Assembly: GCF_000685095.1 (NCBI RefSeq)
Contig: NZ_BAYE01000011.1
Coordinates: 160,558 to 224,557, forward strand
Origin: Paraburkholderia caledonica NBRC 102488
GTDB taxonomy: Bacteria > Pseudomonadota > Gammaproteobacteria > Burkholderiales > Burkholderiaceae
Reading direction: 5' to 3'
DNA length: 64,000 bases
The notes beneath the pieces were generated by a model. The model was given only the letters and a program-made list of their open reading frames with translations, was not told the origin of the DNA and did not search any database. The position numbers and the translations under genes are program-made. Positions 17,764 through 25,834 of the stretch are shown in pieces. Position 1 is the first letter of the stretch; the number at the start of each line of letters is the position of its first letter.

Positions 17764-17940
17764 ATGACCGAAACGCCCGCGCCCCAAAAACCCGATCCGC
17801 AACAGTCCGAAATTGGTCGCGGCACGCCGCCCGCGCGCACGCCGGAGTCGCTTCCCGAAACCGACGTCCAGCCGGATCAGCAGCCCGTGCGAGACATACC
17901 GGGCGTCGGTGTGCCCGGTAGTCAGTCACCTGCTCCGTGA
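17764..17940 (+). CDS. Small Pro-rich disordered protein (58 residues)
   Basis: The ATG at 17764 follows AAGGAG at ideal spacing. The product (MTETPAPQKPDPQQSE...) is rich in Pro, Gln, Glu and Asp and is predicted to be disordered and cytoplasmic. Its stop overlaps the GTG start of the next ORF (GTGA), so the pair is translationally coupled. A candidate sigma-54 promoter precedes it. No family recognised; it resembles the short stress-type proteins often found near CsbD genes. Confidence 0.6.
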   Translation: MTETPAPQKPDPQQSEIGRGTPPARTPESLPETDVQPDQQPVRDIPGVGVPGSQSPAP

Positions 17941-18182
17941 ATCCGGTGTACATGGTCTATTGGTCGGAAGCGATAGACGACGCCATCGTGCCGCGCGCCG
18001 CATCCTTCGCCGCCGGCGCGATGGCAGAGGCGCTGTCATTTACCGAGACGTTGCGGCGCCGTCAGTCGTGCGGCGAGCCGGTGTGTTTCGTCACCCTTTG
18101 CTCGGAAAATCCGAACTCGGTGGGGCGCCCGGGCGTCGCCGATCCACCCGCCGACTATGCGTGGAAGAAGCGCCGTCGATAA
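17937..18182 (+). CDS. Hypothetical protein coupled to the upstream ORF
   Basis: An 81-residue product beginning at a GTG at 17937 inside a GTGA overlap with the stop of the 58-residue gene; an ATG at 17952 (MVYWSEAID...) is an alternative. It contains FAAGAMAEALSFTETLRRRQ, a cysteine pair region (GEPVCFVTLCSEN) and a basic C-terminus (KKRRR). The pattern suggests a small soluble protein. No family or function recognised. Confidence 0.55.
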   Translation: MNPVYMVYWSEAIDDAIVPRAASFAAGAMAEALSFTETLRRRQSCGEPVCFVTLCSENPNSVGRPGVADPPADYAWKKRRR

Positions 18183-18266
18183 GCGCCTCGGCATGCGGAT
18201 TGCGGATGCACATGACGCACGCGATGGTGGCATCGCGCTGAAACCCGCTTAACTCTGGAGGCACTC

Positions 18267-18470
18267 ATGGCAAACGACAAGACCGAAGGCATCAAGGAAG
18301 AACTGAAAGGCATGATCAACAAGGGCATCGGCTCTATCACCGGCAACGAAGACAGGAAGCTCAAGGGTGAAGCGCAGATCACCGAAGGCGAAAACCGCAA
18401 GGATCTCGGCGATCAGCGTGAAAACGCCGAAAAGGGCAAGACAGATCCGGGCAACCCGTCGAATCTCTGA
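18267..18470 (+). CDS. CsbD-family stress protein
   Basis: A 67-residue hydrophilic protein with the CsbD pattern: GIKEELKGMINKGIGSITGNEDRKLKGEAQ followed by a charged, low-complexity tail (split here for length: GIKEELKGMINKG, then IGSITGNEDRKLKGEAQ). CsbD-like proteins accumulate under general or stationary-phase stress in many bacteria, and their molecular role is unknown. The ATG has CTGGAGG upstream. It sits among other small stress-type genes. Confidence 0.85.
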   Translation: MANDKTEGIKEELKGMINKGIGSITGNEDRKLKGEAQITEGENRKDLGDQRENAEKGKTDPGNPSNL

Positions 18471-18627
18471 CTGCGTTGTCGCGCTTCGGCGGCGAGCCGA
18501 TCCGAACCGGCCTGCGAGCGTAACCGGGTAACGCACATACCAGCATAATCGCTTGCCTAGTTGCGCTCGTGCGCAATCGCTACGATGGGCGGACCGTTGA
18601 AACGGATAACCACCGCGGGAGCCCATC

Positions 18628-18951
18628 ATGAAGCGTTTTCACATTGCACTCGCTGTTGCGAGCCTCGACGAATCGATTGTCGACTACAGCCGCCGGCTCG
18701 GACAATCGCCCGATGCTGTCGTGCCCGGCAAATACGCTATGTGGCGAACCGACCTGCTCAACTTCTCGATCAACGAGAAACCGGAGCAAGCGGGTCAACT
18801 GCGGCACGTCGGATTCGAAGACGATACCGCCAACGCGTATTCAAGCAGCGTCGATGTGAACGGACTGGAGTGGGAGCTGTTTCCGGCCGCTGAGCAGGAT
18901 GCGCGAATCGTCAGCACGTATGGCGTAGCTGTGCGCTCAGCGCAAGCATAG
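18628..18951 (+). CDS. VOC-family (glyoxalase/dioxygenase fold) protein
   Basis: A 107-residue protein with the beta-alpha-beta-beta-beta start of the vicinal oxygen chelate fold (FHIALAVASLDESIVDYSRRLG, here given as FHIALAVASLD and YSRRLG) and a C-terminal DVNGLEWELFP, which carries the Glu often used as metal ligand. An N-terminal metal-binding His is present in FHIAL. Such short members include ArsI-like and hydrolase-like types, but the substrate cannot be given. The ATG follows GGGAGCC. It is a single gene. Confidence 0.65.
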   Translation: MKRFHIALAVASLDESIVDYSRRLGQSPDAVVPGKYAMWRTDLLNFSINEKPEQAGQLRHVGFEDDTANAYSSSVDVNGLEWELFPAAEQDARIVSTYGVAVRSAQA

Positions 18952-19086
18952 ACAGGAGCCTCACGCGCTGCCGGGCACCTGTCTCCGGCTCGCAATCGAG
19001 CTGACCGGAACCTCACACCAGCCTGTTGATGGCGCGGGGCAGTCATCGACTACTTAACCATGGCGCCGCTACGCACAGCACCATGG

Positions 19087-20022
19087 TCAGGGTAGGCCAC
19101 TATCCTTATCGCTCACCCTGTTCCAGCCTGGGCCCGGATCGAACGACTTCGTTGCCTCGGCTTTCGCGGCGGTCTGCGGGCCAAGGTCACGCTCATAGAC
19201 CTGCCCGGCATGACTCACCATCAAAGTCTTGATACCCGTATCTCCGTAACGCACCGGCCAGGCGATGATGGCGAAACCTCCGAACAGCTTGCCGTTGACA
19301 ACGTAGTCATAGGCTCCGCCAGGCGCATGCGGTCCCTGTGAATCGAGCAACTTGTAGTGATACCCGTGGTAACCGGCGTTCTGGGTGTTGCGCGCGCTTG
19401 CATTAACGAACGCGTCGCCGAGTGGACTTGGTGGGTCGTCCGGTCCCGTCGGCCAGTACAGACCGTCGTGTTTGCCTGGCGAGCTCACCATCTTCGAAGC
19501 GTAGTCGAGCACGCCCTCGCCGTCGTGATTGGTCTGCGCGTATTCGCGTTGTGCATCGTAGATTGCGAGCATCGTCTGAATGACGGCCAGCTCGTTGCGG
19601 CCGATGCGTCGTTCCCGCATCTCTTCCGCGCCAGCGCGCGTGTCGAAGTGCCATCCCCGGTCGGTCTTCACGAGTGGAATTGGCAGCGTCCAGCCATCGT
19701 CGCCTACCGCGATCTCCGCGTGCCGTGTATCTATCGGCTTGATCGCATGCGACTTTGACCACATCGTGAGAAACGCATCCCGCACCTGCGCGCCAACTGG
19801 CGGAATCAGATTGCGAAAGTCCTTGCCGAAGATGGTGCGCAATGTGTCCTCGCGGTCTTTGACAATTGCGTCACCAAAGGCATTCATTGCGGCCTCCGGA
19901 GTAGCGAAGTTCTGCTGAGCATGAGCCGCAGGCGAGATTGCCACCGCGAAAATCGCCGTGATCGCGAGGTTAGTGAAAATGGCAGTCAGCCACTTCCGGA
20001 GAGCGTGTGAATAGAGTTTCAT
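19087..20022 (-). CDS. DUF2950-family secreted protein
   Basis: A 311-residue exported protein. The signal peptide spans roughly residues 1-35 (ITAIFAVAISPAAHAQ). The mature part shows DUF2950 features: FATPEAAMNAFGDAI, the DDPPSPLGDAF segment, YHGYHYKLLDSQGPHAPGG and YDYVVNGKLFGGFAIIAWP. The family's role is unknown. In other genomes DUF2950 and DUF3300 genes are often adjacent. Here two DUF3300 genes lie at 36.5 and 51.6 kb, which suggests a shared envelope role after a split of the locus. It is a single gene with a CAGGAACC site before the ATG. Confidence 0.85.
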   Translation of the reverse strand: MKLYSHALRKWLTAIFTNLAITAIFAVAISPAAHAQQNFATPEAAMNAFGDAIVKDREDTLRTIFGKDFRNLIPPVGAQVRDAFLTMWSKSHAIKPIDTRHAEIAVGDDGWTLPIPLVKTDRGWHFDTRAGAEEMRERRIGRNELAVIQTMLAIYDAQREYAQTNHDGEGVLDYASKMVSSPGKHDGLYWPTGPDDPPSPLGDAFVNASARNTQNAGYHGYHYKLLDSQGPHAPGGAYDYVVNGKLFGGFAIIAWPVRYGDTGIKTLMVSHAGQVYERDLGPQTAAKAEATKSFDPGPGWNRVSDKDSGLP

Positions 20023-20166
20023 GGTTCCTGCTCCTCAGCGCCGCCCGCCGCGCATGCCAGGTGTCGAAAGTGCCTTGACCACATCTATGGCGAAACGATG
20101 AAAGTACCGGCTAGCACAACTCGCTTACGAACTCGCACCGGGTGACCGCTCCGCAGCGCGCTGCGT

Positions 20167-21162
20167 TCAGCTCGCACTGATTTCGTTTGAAAGCGGCTTG
20201 CCCGTCTCGAACTCCGTGACGCTTTGCAGGGTTGTCTCGCAGATGGTCGTCACCGCTTCGCGCGTGAGAAAGGCCTGATGGCCCGTGACGATCACGTTCG
20301 GGAACGTGACGAGCCGCTGAAGCACGTCGTCGGTGATGATGGTGCCGGACAGGTCGCGGAAGAAAAGGTCCGCCTCCTGCTCGTACACGTCGATCGCGAG
20401 ACCGCCTAGCTGTCCGCTTTTCAGCGCATCGATGACCGCTTCGGTGTCGATAAGCGCGCCGCGGCTCGTGTTGATCAGAAGCGCGCCGCGCTTCGCGCGC
20501 GCGAGCGTGCTGGCATCGATGATGTGGTACGTCTCCGGAGTGAGCGGACAATGCAGCGAAATGATGTCCGCACTCTCGCCGATTTCCTTCGGCCGCGCAT
20601 AGCGCGCGCCCAGCGCCTCAAATTCCGCTGATGGGAACTTGTCGTAGCCAATCACGCTGCAGCCGAAGCCCAGCATGATCTTCGTGAACACGCGCCCGAT
20701 CTTACCGGTACCGATCACGGCCACCACCTTGCCGTTCAGGTCGAAGCCCATCAGGCCGTCGAGAGAGAAATTGAAGTCGCGCGTGCGGTTATAGGCACGC
20801 TGGATCTTGCGGTTGATCGCCATCAGCAACGCGACCGCATGTTCAGCGACCGCGTTCGGCGAATAGTTCACCACTCGTACTACCTTGATCCGGAGGTCCT
20901 GCGCTGCTTTCAGGTCGACATTGTTAAAGCCGGTGCAGCGCAGCGCGACGAGCTTCGTGCCGCCGTGCACGAGCGCCTGCAGCACGGCGGCATCCGCACG
21001 ATCGTTGACGAAGATACACACGGCGCCGTGGTTCGCGGCGAGGCTGACCGTTTCGATGTCGAGCGGGACGTCGAAATACTGAAGCCGATGGCGATGCCCC
21101 GCGTTCGCGGCATTCAGATACTCGCGGTCATAAGGCTTGGCGCTGAAGACGGCTATTTCCAT
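20167..21162 (-). CDS. ldhA: D-lactate dehydrogenase (2-hydroxyacid dehydrogenase)
   Basis: A 331-residue NAD-dependent D-2-hydroxyacid dehydrogenase, the usual length for fermentative LdhA. Seen: the N-terminal MEIAVFSAKPYDREYL typical of LdhA, the NAD site VIGTGKIG, the catalytic Arg region NTSRGALIDTEA, the Glu in LAIDVYEQEADLFF and the catalytic His in VTGHQAFLTREA. It reduces pyruvate to D-lactate, normally during oxygen limitation. The ATG at 21162 has GGAG before it. It starts 67 bases after the AspT-like transporter gene and is probably co-transcribed with it. Confidence 0.9.
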   Translation of the reverse strand: MEIAVFSAKPYDREYLNAANAGHRHRLQYFDVPLDIETVSLAANHGAVCIFVNDRADAAVLQALVHGGTKLVALRCTGFNNVDLKAAQDLRIKVVRVVNYSPNAVAEHAVALLMAINRKIQRAYNRTRDFNFSLDGLMGFDLNGKVVAVIGTGKIGRVFTKIMLGFGCSVIGYDKFPSAEFEALGARYARPKEIGESADIISLHCPLTPETYHIIDASTLARAKRGALLINTSRGALIDTEAVIDALKSGQLGGLAIDVYEQEADLFFRDLSGTIITDDVLQRLVTFPNVIVTGHQAFLTREAVTTICETTLQSVTEFETGKPLSNEISAS

Positions 21163-21229
21163 GATGATCTCCGTGGCAATTTTTGATGCAGGAGTGCCGG
21201 GTGCGGTCGCTAACGGCTGGTGATTCGCG

Positions 21230-22822
21230 CTATCCACTGGCGAGCGCCGCGGCGACCTGCACGAACAGAATCTTTGCGATGGTCATCGACGGGAAAATCA
21301 TCGCGTAGCCGACGTCCGGGCGGTCGGTCGGCGCAATGCGATTGGCAAAGGCGAGGATCGCGGGATTGCCCGTCGCGCCGCATAAGACGCCCACCGTCAT
21401 GTCGAACGGCAGCCTGAAGATCCACAGGCAGACCGCCGCCGTCACGACGACGAGCGCGAGCAGGATCGTCACGCCATAGAGCAGGAAGGACACGCCGGTT
21501 ACGCCGATGGTCGCGAAGAACTTTGGCCCCGAAGCGATGCCTACCTGCGCGAGAAAGATGGTCAGGCCGAGGTTGCGCAGCACGAGATTGGCCGAGAGCG
21601 GCATCGTCCAGACAAAAGGTCCGAAGCGCCGCACCCGGCCGAGCACGAGTGCCACCAGCAGCACTGCCGCCAGCCCGAGCGCGAGCTTGCCGATGCCTGG
21701 AATGGATAGTGGAATGGCACCCGCCAGCAAGCCGAGCGCCGCTCCGGCGCCGATCGAGATGAAGCTCAGTTCGGCAGTACCCTTGATGGAGTCGCCGAAG
21801 AACGCACGAACCGCCTTGATCTGGGTGCGATCGAGCAGCAGACCGACGCGGTCGCCATATTCGAGGATGAGGTCCGGGTTCGGCATCAGGTCGGCGTCGC
21901 CCCGGCGCACGTGCGCAATAGTGCAGACGACGCCCTCGGGAAAGCGGATGTCGCGCAGCATGCGCCCGACCACGAGCCGGCTCGACGCGAACACACGCGC
22001 GTAGTCCAGGTCTTCGCGGTGACTCGTCATACGCCCCGGCTGCAGTTCGCCAAACAGCGTCGTGGCCTCGTGCAGCACGGCCGGGTCGGTGGAGGTCGCG
22101 AGCAGGACGTCGTCGGCACGCAGGACGAGGTCGTCGGCGGCTGGGCGGTTGCGGTGCTCGCGACGCACGGCCGCGATCGCCAGGCCGGTAGGCATGCGCG
22201 CCGCCAGCTGCGCCATGTTCAACCCGATAAACGCAGGATTGCGCAGCGCGATCTCGGCCGTTTCGATGAGCGGGGGCGGCGGGCGCACGATGTTCGGTTT
22301 AAGCAATGCACTAAGGGCATACAGGAAGAGAATCGGCCCGGCAACACCGAACGGATACGCGACGCTGTAGCCCACCGCCGGCCCGTCGCTTTTCACAGCG
22401 GCGATCGCGGCCTGCAGGCTCGCCGTGCTGGTGCCGGCACCGGCGAACATACCAAGCGATTCGTCGAGTTTCACGCCGAAGAGCGGCACGAACGCGACCG
22501 CGACCAGTCCCGAGACGATCACGCCGAGCGCGGCGGCGGCGTTGGCCTTGAGGCCGTCCGGACTCGTCAGTCCCTTGAAGAACTGGTCGCCATACTGGAT
22601 ACCGATACCGTAGAGGAACAGCAGAAGCCCGAATGTGCCGAGCAACGCGGGCGGTGCGGACTTCGGTGCGAAGCCGCCGATTGCCAGGCCGACGAACAGC
22701 ACTGCGCCCGAGCCGAGCGACACTCCTTTAATGCTGATCTCACCGACCAAGTATCCCAAGGCCACCGTGAGAAACAGCACGAAGAGCGGCTGCGTTTCGA
22801 GCAACGTCCTGACCGTATCCAT
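21230..22822 (-). CDS. AspT/YbjL-family transporter with central RCK_C domains
   Basis: A 530-residue membrane protein of the aspartate:alanine antiporter superfamily. Two hydrophobic halves (about residues 1-190 and 370-530) flank a hydrophilic middle with two TrkA-C/RCK_C-like modules (LRADDVLLATS..., MPNPDLILEYGDRVGLL). Typical repeats are GAVLFVGLAIGGFAPKSA and VGVLCGATGNPAILAF. Known members exchange carboxylates or amino acids. Co-transcription with LdhA raises the possibility that it exports lactate or another organic acid. The ATG at 22822 follows GGAA. The substrate is unproven. Confidence 0.82.
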   Translation of the reverse strand: MDTVRTLLETQPLFVLFLTVALGYLVGEISIKGVSLGSGAVLFVGLAIGGFAPKSAPPALLGTFGLLLFLYGIGIQYGDQFFKGLTSPDGLKANAAAALGVIVSGLVAVAFVPLFGVKLDESLGMFAGAGTSTASLQAAIAAVKSDGPAVGYSVAYPFGVAGPILFLYALSALLKPNIVRPPPPLIETAEIALRNPAFIGLNMAQLAARMPTGLAIAAVRREHRNRPAADDLVLRADDVLLATSTDPAVLHEATTLFGELQPGRMTSHREDLDYARVFASSRLVVGRMLRDIRFPEGVVCTIAHVRRGDADLMPNPDLILEYGDRVGLLLDRTQIKAVRAFFGDSIKGTAELSFISIGAGAALGLLAGAIPLSIPGIGKLALGLAAVLLVALVLGRVRRFGPFVWTMPLSANLVLRNLGLTIFLAQVGIASGPKFFATIGVTGVSFLLYGVTILLALVVVTAAVCLWIFRLPFDMTVGVLCGATGNPAILAFANRIAPTDRPDVGYAMIFPSMTIAKILFVQVAAALASG

Positions 22823-23256
22823 GGCGGTTCCTTTTTTGCCTTGGAGCGAAGACGCAGCAGCGAATGAGCCCCGTGCGTCCAGGACACGATCCCGCCACCA
22901 GCGTGGCGCTCGTCGGGGCATTCCGGCTGCGATCGAAGGCTTTCCGATTGTTGGAATGTGCAGCCCGAAGGCGCATCTACAAATTTATGTTCAATCCGAT
23001 CGTGAAGACAATAGGACTATCGACCGATGTCGCGCACGCGGCGGCGACTGTAGGCTAGCTGTGGCAGTGTCACGATCCTGATATCGGTCACGGCTTGACA
23101 TGAGCGCCCCTGGACGACCCAACGGCGTCCGGTGTGCAGGTACGCGGCGGAATACCCGGCTGCCCAGGTCATCGGGGCAGTTCACGGCGCCTTCCAGACG
23201 AGTTCGCGCCGCTCGAAGCAGCACGTTTCAGCCGGGCGTCAAACGGAGTCGCGCCG
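22823..23256. promoter_or_regulatory. Divergent promoter region with a degenerate DosR-box-like site at 23014
   Basis: This region separates the transporter-ldhA operon from the PTS genes. GACAATAGGACTATCGACC (palindromic part GGACTATCGACC, 23014-23025) shares the GACAAT-GGAC lead of the sites at 53811 and 58741 but has two arm mismatches. It lies about 190 bases upstream of the transporter start. Confidence 0.35.
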
Positions 23257-25812
23257 ATGAAAGCTCTTCAGCGTCCACTACGCATCGAGTTGGTCGCGCC
23301 TCTTTCGGGCGTCATGGTGCCGCTCGAAACCGTGCCCGATCCGGTCTTCGCACAGAAGATGGTCGGCGACGGCATATCGATCGATCCGACTTCGCACGAA
23401 TTGCTATCGCCGCTTCCCGGTAAGGTCACACAACTGCATAGTTCCAACCATGCCGTCACGATCACGGGCGCGAGCGGGCTCGAAGTGCTGCTTCACATCG
23501 GGCTCGACACCGTATTGCTACGCGGCGAAGGTTTCACCCCGCTCATCAAGGAAGGCGATACGGTCGCGACGGGCCAGCCGCTGATCCGGTTCGATCCGGT
23601 CTACGTCGGCGCCAAAGCGACCAGCCTGCTGACCCAGATGGTGATCGCCAACGGCGACCGGGTGACGCGCTACGTGCCCGCGAAAGGCCTCGTTACCGCG
23701 GCCGGTGACGTCGCACTGACTGTCGAACTCGCCGACGATACAGCCAAAGATCAGACCGCCCGCGCGACCGGCGCAATCGTCTCCGACGAGGTCACCCTGC
23801 CGAATCCCGCAGGCATGCATGCGAGGCCCGCCGCGGTCTTCGCCGGCGCGGCGAAAAAGTACGAGTCCGAGATCCGCCTGCTGCACGGCAGCAACAGCGC
23901 GAACGCCAAGTCGATCGTGTCCATCATGGTGCTCGCGACGAAGTTCGGCGACAGGGTACGCATCCAGGCCACCGGTCCTGACGCGGGAGAAGCCGCTAGC
24001 GTGCTTGCGCGTCTGCTCGCCGAAGGTTCGGGCGAAAAGGCCGCCGACGCACCCGCCTTTGCCCCGACGAGTCTCGCGCCCCCGAGTGGATCGTCTGGCG
24101 AGCCCGCCGTCGTCAAACGCGCGCAGCCTGCCGATGTCAACGAACTCACTGGCGTATCGGCTTCCCCCGGCCTCGCCGTCGGCAAAATCGTGCAGTTCCG
24201 CCAGCAGGTCATCGACGTCAAGGAAGCCGGCGAATCGCCGCAGCGCGAACGCGTGCGGCTCGAAGCTGCACACCACGAAGCGCGTCAGAACATCGAGGCG
24301 CTCAAAGCGAAACTCACCGATCCGTCGAAAGCGCAGATTCTCGACGCGCACCTGGAACTGCTCGAAGACCCCGATCTCAACGGCATGGCGATCGGCAGCA
24401 TCAGCGAAGGCAAAAGCGCGGGCTTCGCGTGGCGCGCCGCCTTCGAGCAGCAGGCAGCGACACTCGAAAAGCTCGACAATCCGCTGCTGCGCGAGCGCGC
24501 GGGCGACATCCGCGATGTCGGCCGGCGTGTGCTGGCGCTGCTGGCAGGCATGCAGCAGGCGCAGATCGACGTACCCGCCGACTCGATCCTGATCGCCGAA
24601 GAGCTCTCCCCGTCCGACACCGCTTCACTCGATCGAACCAAAGTGCTCGGTTTCTGCACGACGACGGGGGGCGCCACGAGCCACGTCGCGATTCTCGCCC
24701 GCTCGCTCGGCATTCCGGCGATCTGCGGCATCGACGAAGATGCGCTGCAACTCGCCGACGGTACGCTCGTCGTGCTGGACGGTTCGCATGGCAGCTTGCG
24801 GCGCAACCCGAGCGCCGGTGAAGTCGAAAAGGCACGCGAGCGCATCAGCCGTCAGGCCGAAAAACGCGAAGAAGAGAAGCTCGCTGCGAGCAAACTCGCC
24901 ATGACGGCCGACGGTCACCGCGTCGAAGTCGTCGCGAACATCCGCAACGCAAAGGAAGCGCGCGATGCGGTTGCGGCGGGTGCCGAAGGTGTGGGTTTGT
25001 TGCGCTCGGAATTCCTGTTCGACGATCGCGACACCGCACCGTCCGAAGACGAACAGGCCACCGAGTATTGCGCCGTTGCCGAAGCGCTCGGCCGTGAACG
25101 CCCGCTCGTGATCCGCACGCTCGACGCGGGTGGAGACAAACCGCTCTCCTACATGCCGCTGCCGAAAGAGGACAACCCGTTCCTCGGCCTGCGCGGCGTG
25201 CGTGTGAGCCTCGATCGCCCGGACATTTTTCGCACGCAGCTGCGAGCGATTCTGCGCGCCGCTTCAATCGGCAATCTGCATGTCATGTTCCCGATGGTCG
25301 CCGCGATCGAGGAAGTGCTCGCAGCAAAAAAGATCCTGCTGGAAGAAGCCGGCGACCGCGCGAACAGCATCAAGGTCGGCGTGATGATCGAAGTGCCGGC
25401 CGCTGCTCTGATCGCCGAGCCGCTCGCGCGCGAAGTCGACTTCTTCTCGATCGGCACGAACGATCTGACGCAATACACGCTCGCGATGGACCGCGGGCAT
25501 CCAAAGCTCGCCAGGCAGGCCGACGCGCTTCACCCGGCGGTGTTGCGCCTGATCGGCATGACGGTCGAAGGCGCGCATAAGCACGGCAAATGGGTCGGCG
25601 TGTGCGGCGGCATCGCATCGGATGCGATCGCTGTGCCGGTGCTCGTAGGCCTCGGTGTCGACGAGCTTTCGGTCAGCGTTCCCGCCGTCGGTTCAATCAA
25701 GGCACAGCTCGCCCGGCTGACGATGGACCGCGCGCGTCAGCTCGCCGCAGAAGTAGTGCGGCTTGGCACCGCCGCGGAGGTCCGCGCCCTCCTCGCTCCG
25801 TTCGCCGAATAA
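23257..25812 (+). CDS. PTS EIIA(Glc-type)-HPr-Enzyme I fusion
   Basis: An 851-residue cytoplasmic phosphotransfer protein with three domains. EIIA-Glc-like (about 1-160) has phospho-His80 in EVLLHIGLDTV and its partner His65. HPr (about 175-260) has His188 in NPAGMHARPA and Ser219 in NAKSIVS. Enzyme I (about 296-851) has His476 in GGATSHVAILAR, GVGLLRSEFLF, IGTNDLTQYTLAMDRG and the conserved Cys in GVCGG. It passes phosphate from PEP to the next gene's EIIB domain. The ATG at 23257 has GGAG upstream. It lies 22 bases before the EIICB gene, forming a self-sufficient sugar PTS. Sometimes named ptsA or nagF. Confidence 0.93.
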   Translation: MKALQRPLRIELVAPLSGVMVPLETVPDPVFAQKMVGDGISIDPTSHELLSPLPGKVTQLHSSNHAVTITGASGLEVLLHIGLDTVLLRGEGFTPLIKEGDTVATGQPLIRFDPVYVGAKATSLLTQMVIANGDRVTRYVPAKGLVTAAGDVALTVELADDTAKDQTARATGAIVSDEVTLPNPAGMHARPAAVFAGAAKKYESEIRLLHGSNSANAKSIVSIMVLATKFGDRVRIQATGPDAGEAASVLARLLAEGSGEKAADAPAFAPTSLAPPSGSSGEPAVVKRAQPADVNELTGVSASPGLAVGKIVQFRQQVIDVKEAGESPQRERVRLEAAHHEARQNIEALKAKLTDPSKAQILDAHLELLEDPDLNGMAIGSISEGKSAGFAWRAAFEQQAATLEKLDNPLLRERAGDIRDVGRRVLALLAGMQQAQIDVPADSILIAEELSPSDTASLDRTKVLGFCTTTGGATSHVAILARSLGIPAICGIDEDALQLADGTLVVLDGSHGSLRRNPSAGEVEKARERISRQAEKREEEKLAASKLAMTADGHRVEVVANIRNAKEARDAVAAGAEGVGLLRSEFLFDDRDTAPSEDEQATEYCAVAEALGRERPLVIRTLDAGGDKPLSYMPLPKEDNPFLGLRGVRVSLDRPDIFRTQLRAILRAASIGNLHVMFPMVAAIEEVLAAKKILLEEAGDRANSIKVGVMIEVPAAALIAEPLAREVDFFSIGTNDLTQYTLAMDRGHPKLARQADALHPAVLRLIGMTVEGAHKHGKWVGVCGGIASDAIAVPVLVGLGVDELSVSVPAVGSIKAQLARLTMDRARQLAAEVVRLGTAAEVRALLAPFAE

Positions 25813-25834
25813 GCAGTTCAACAGGAGACCGGCC

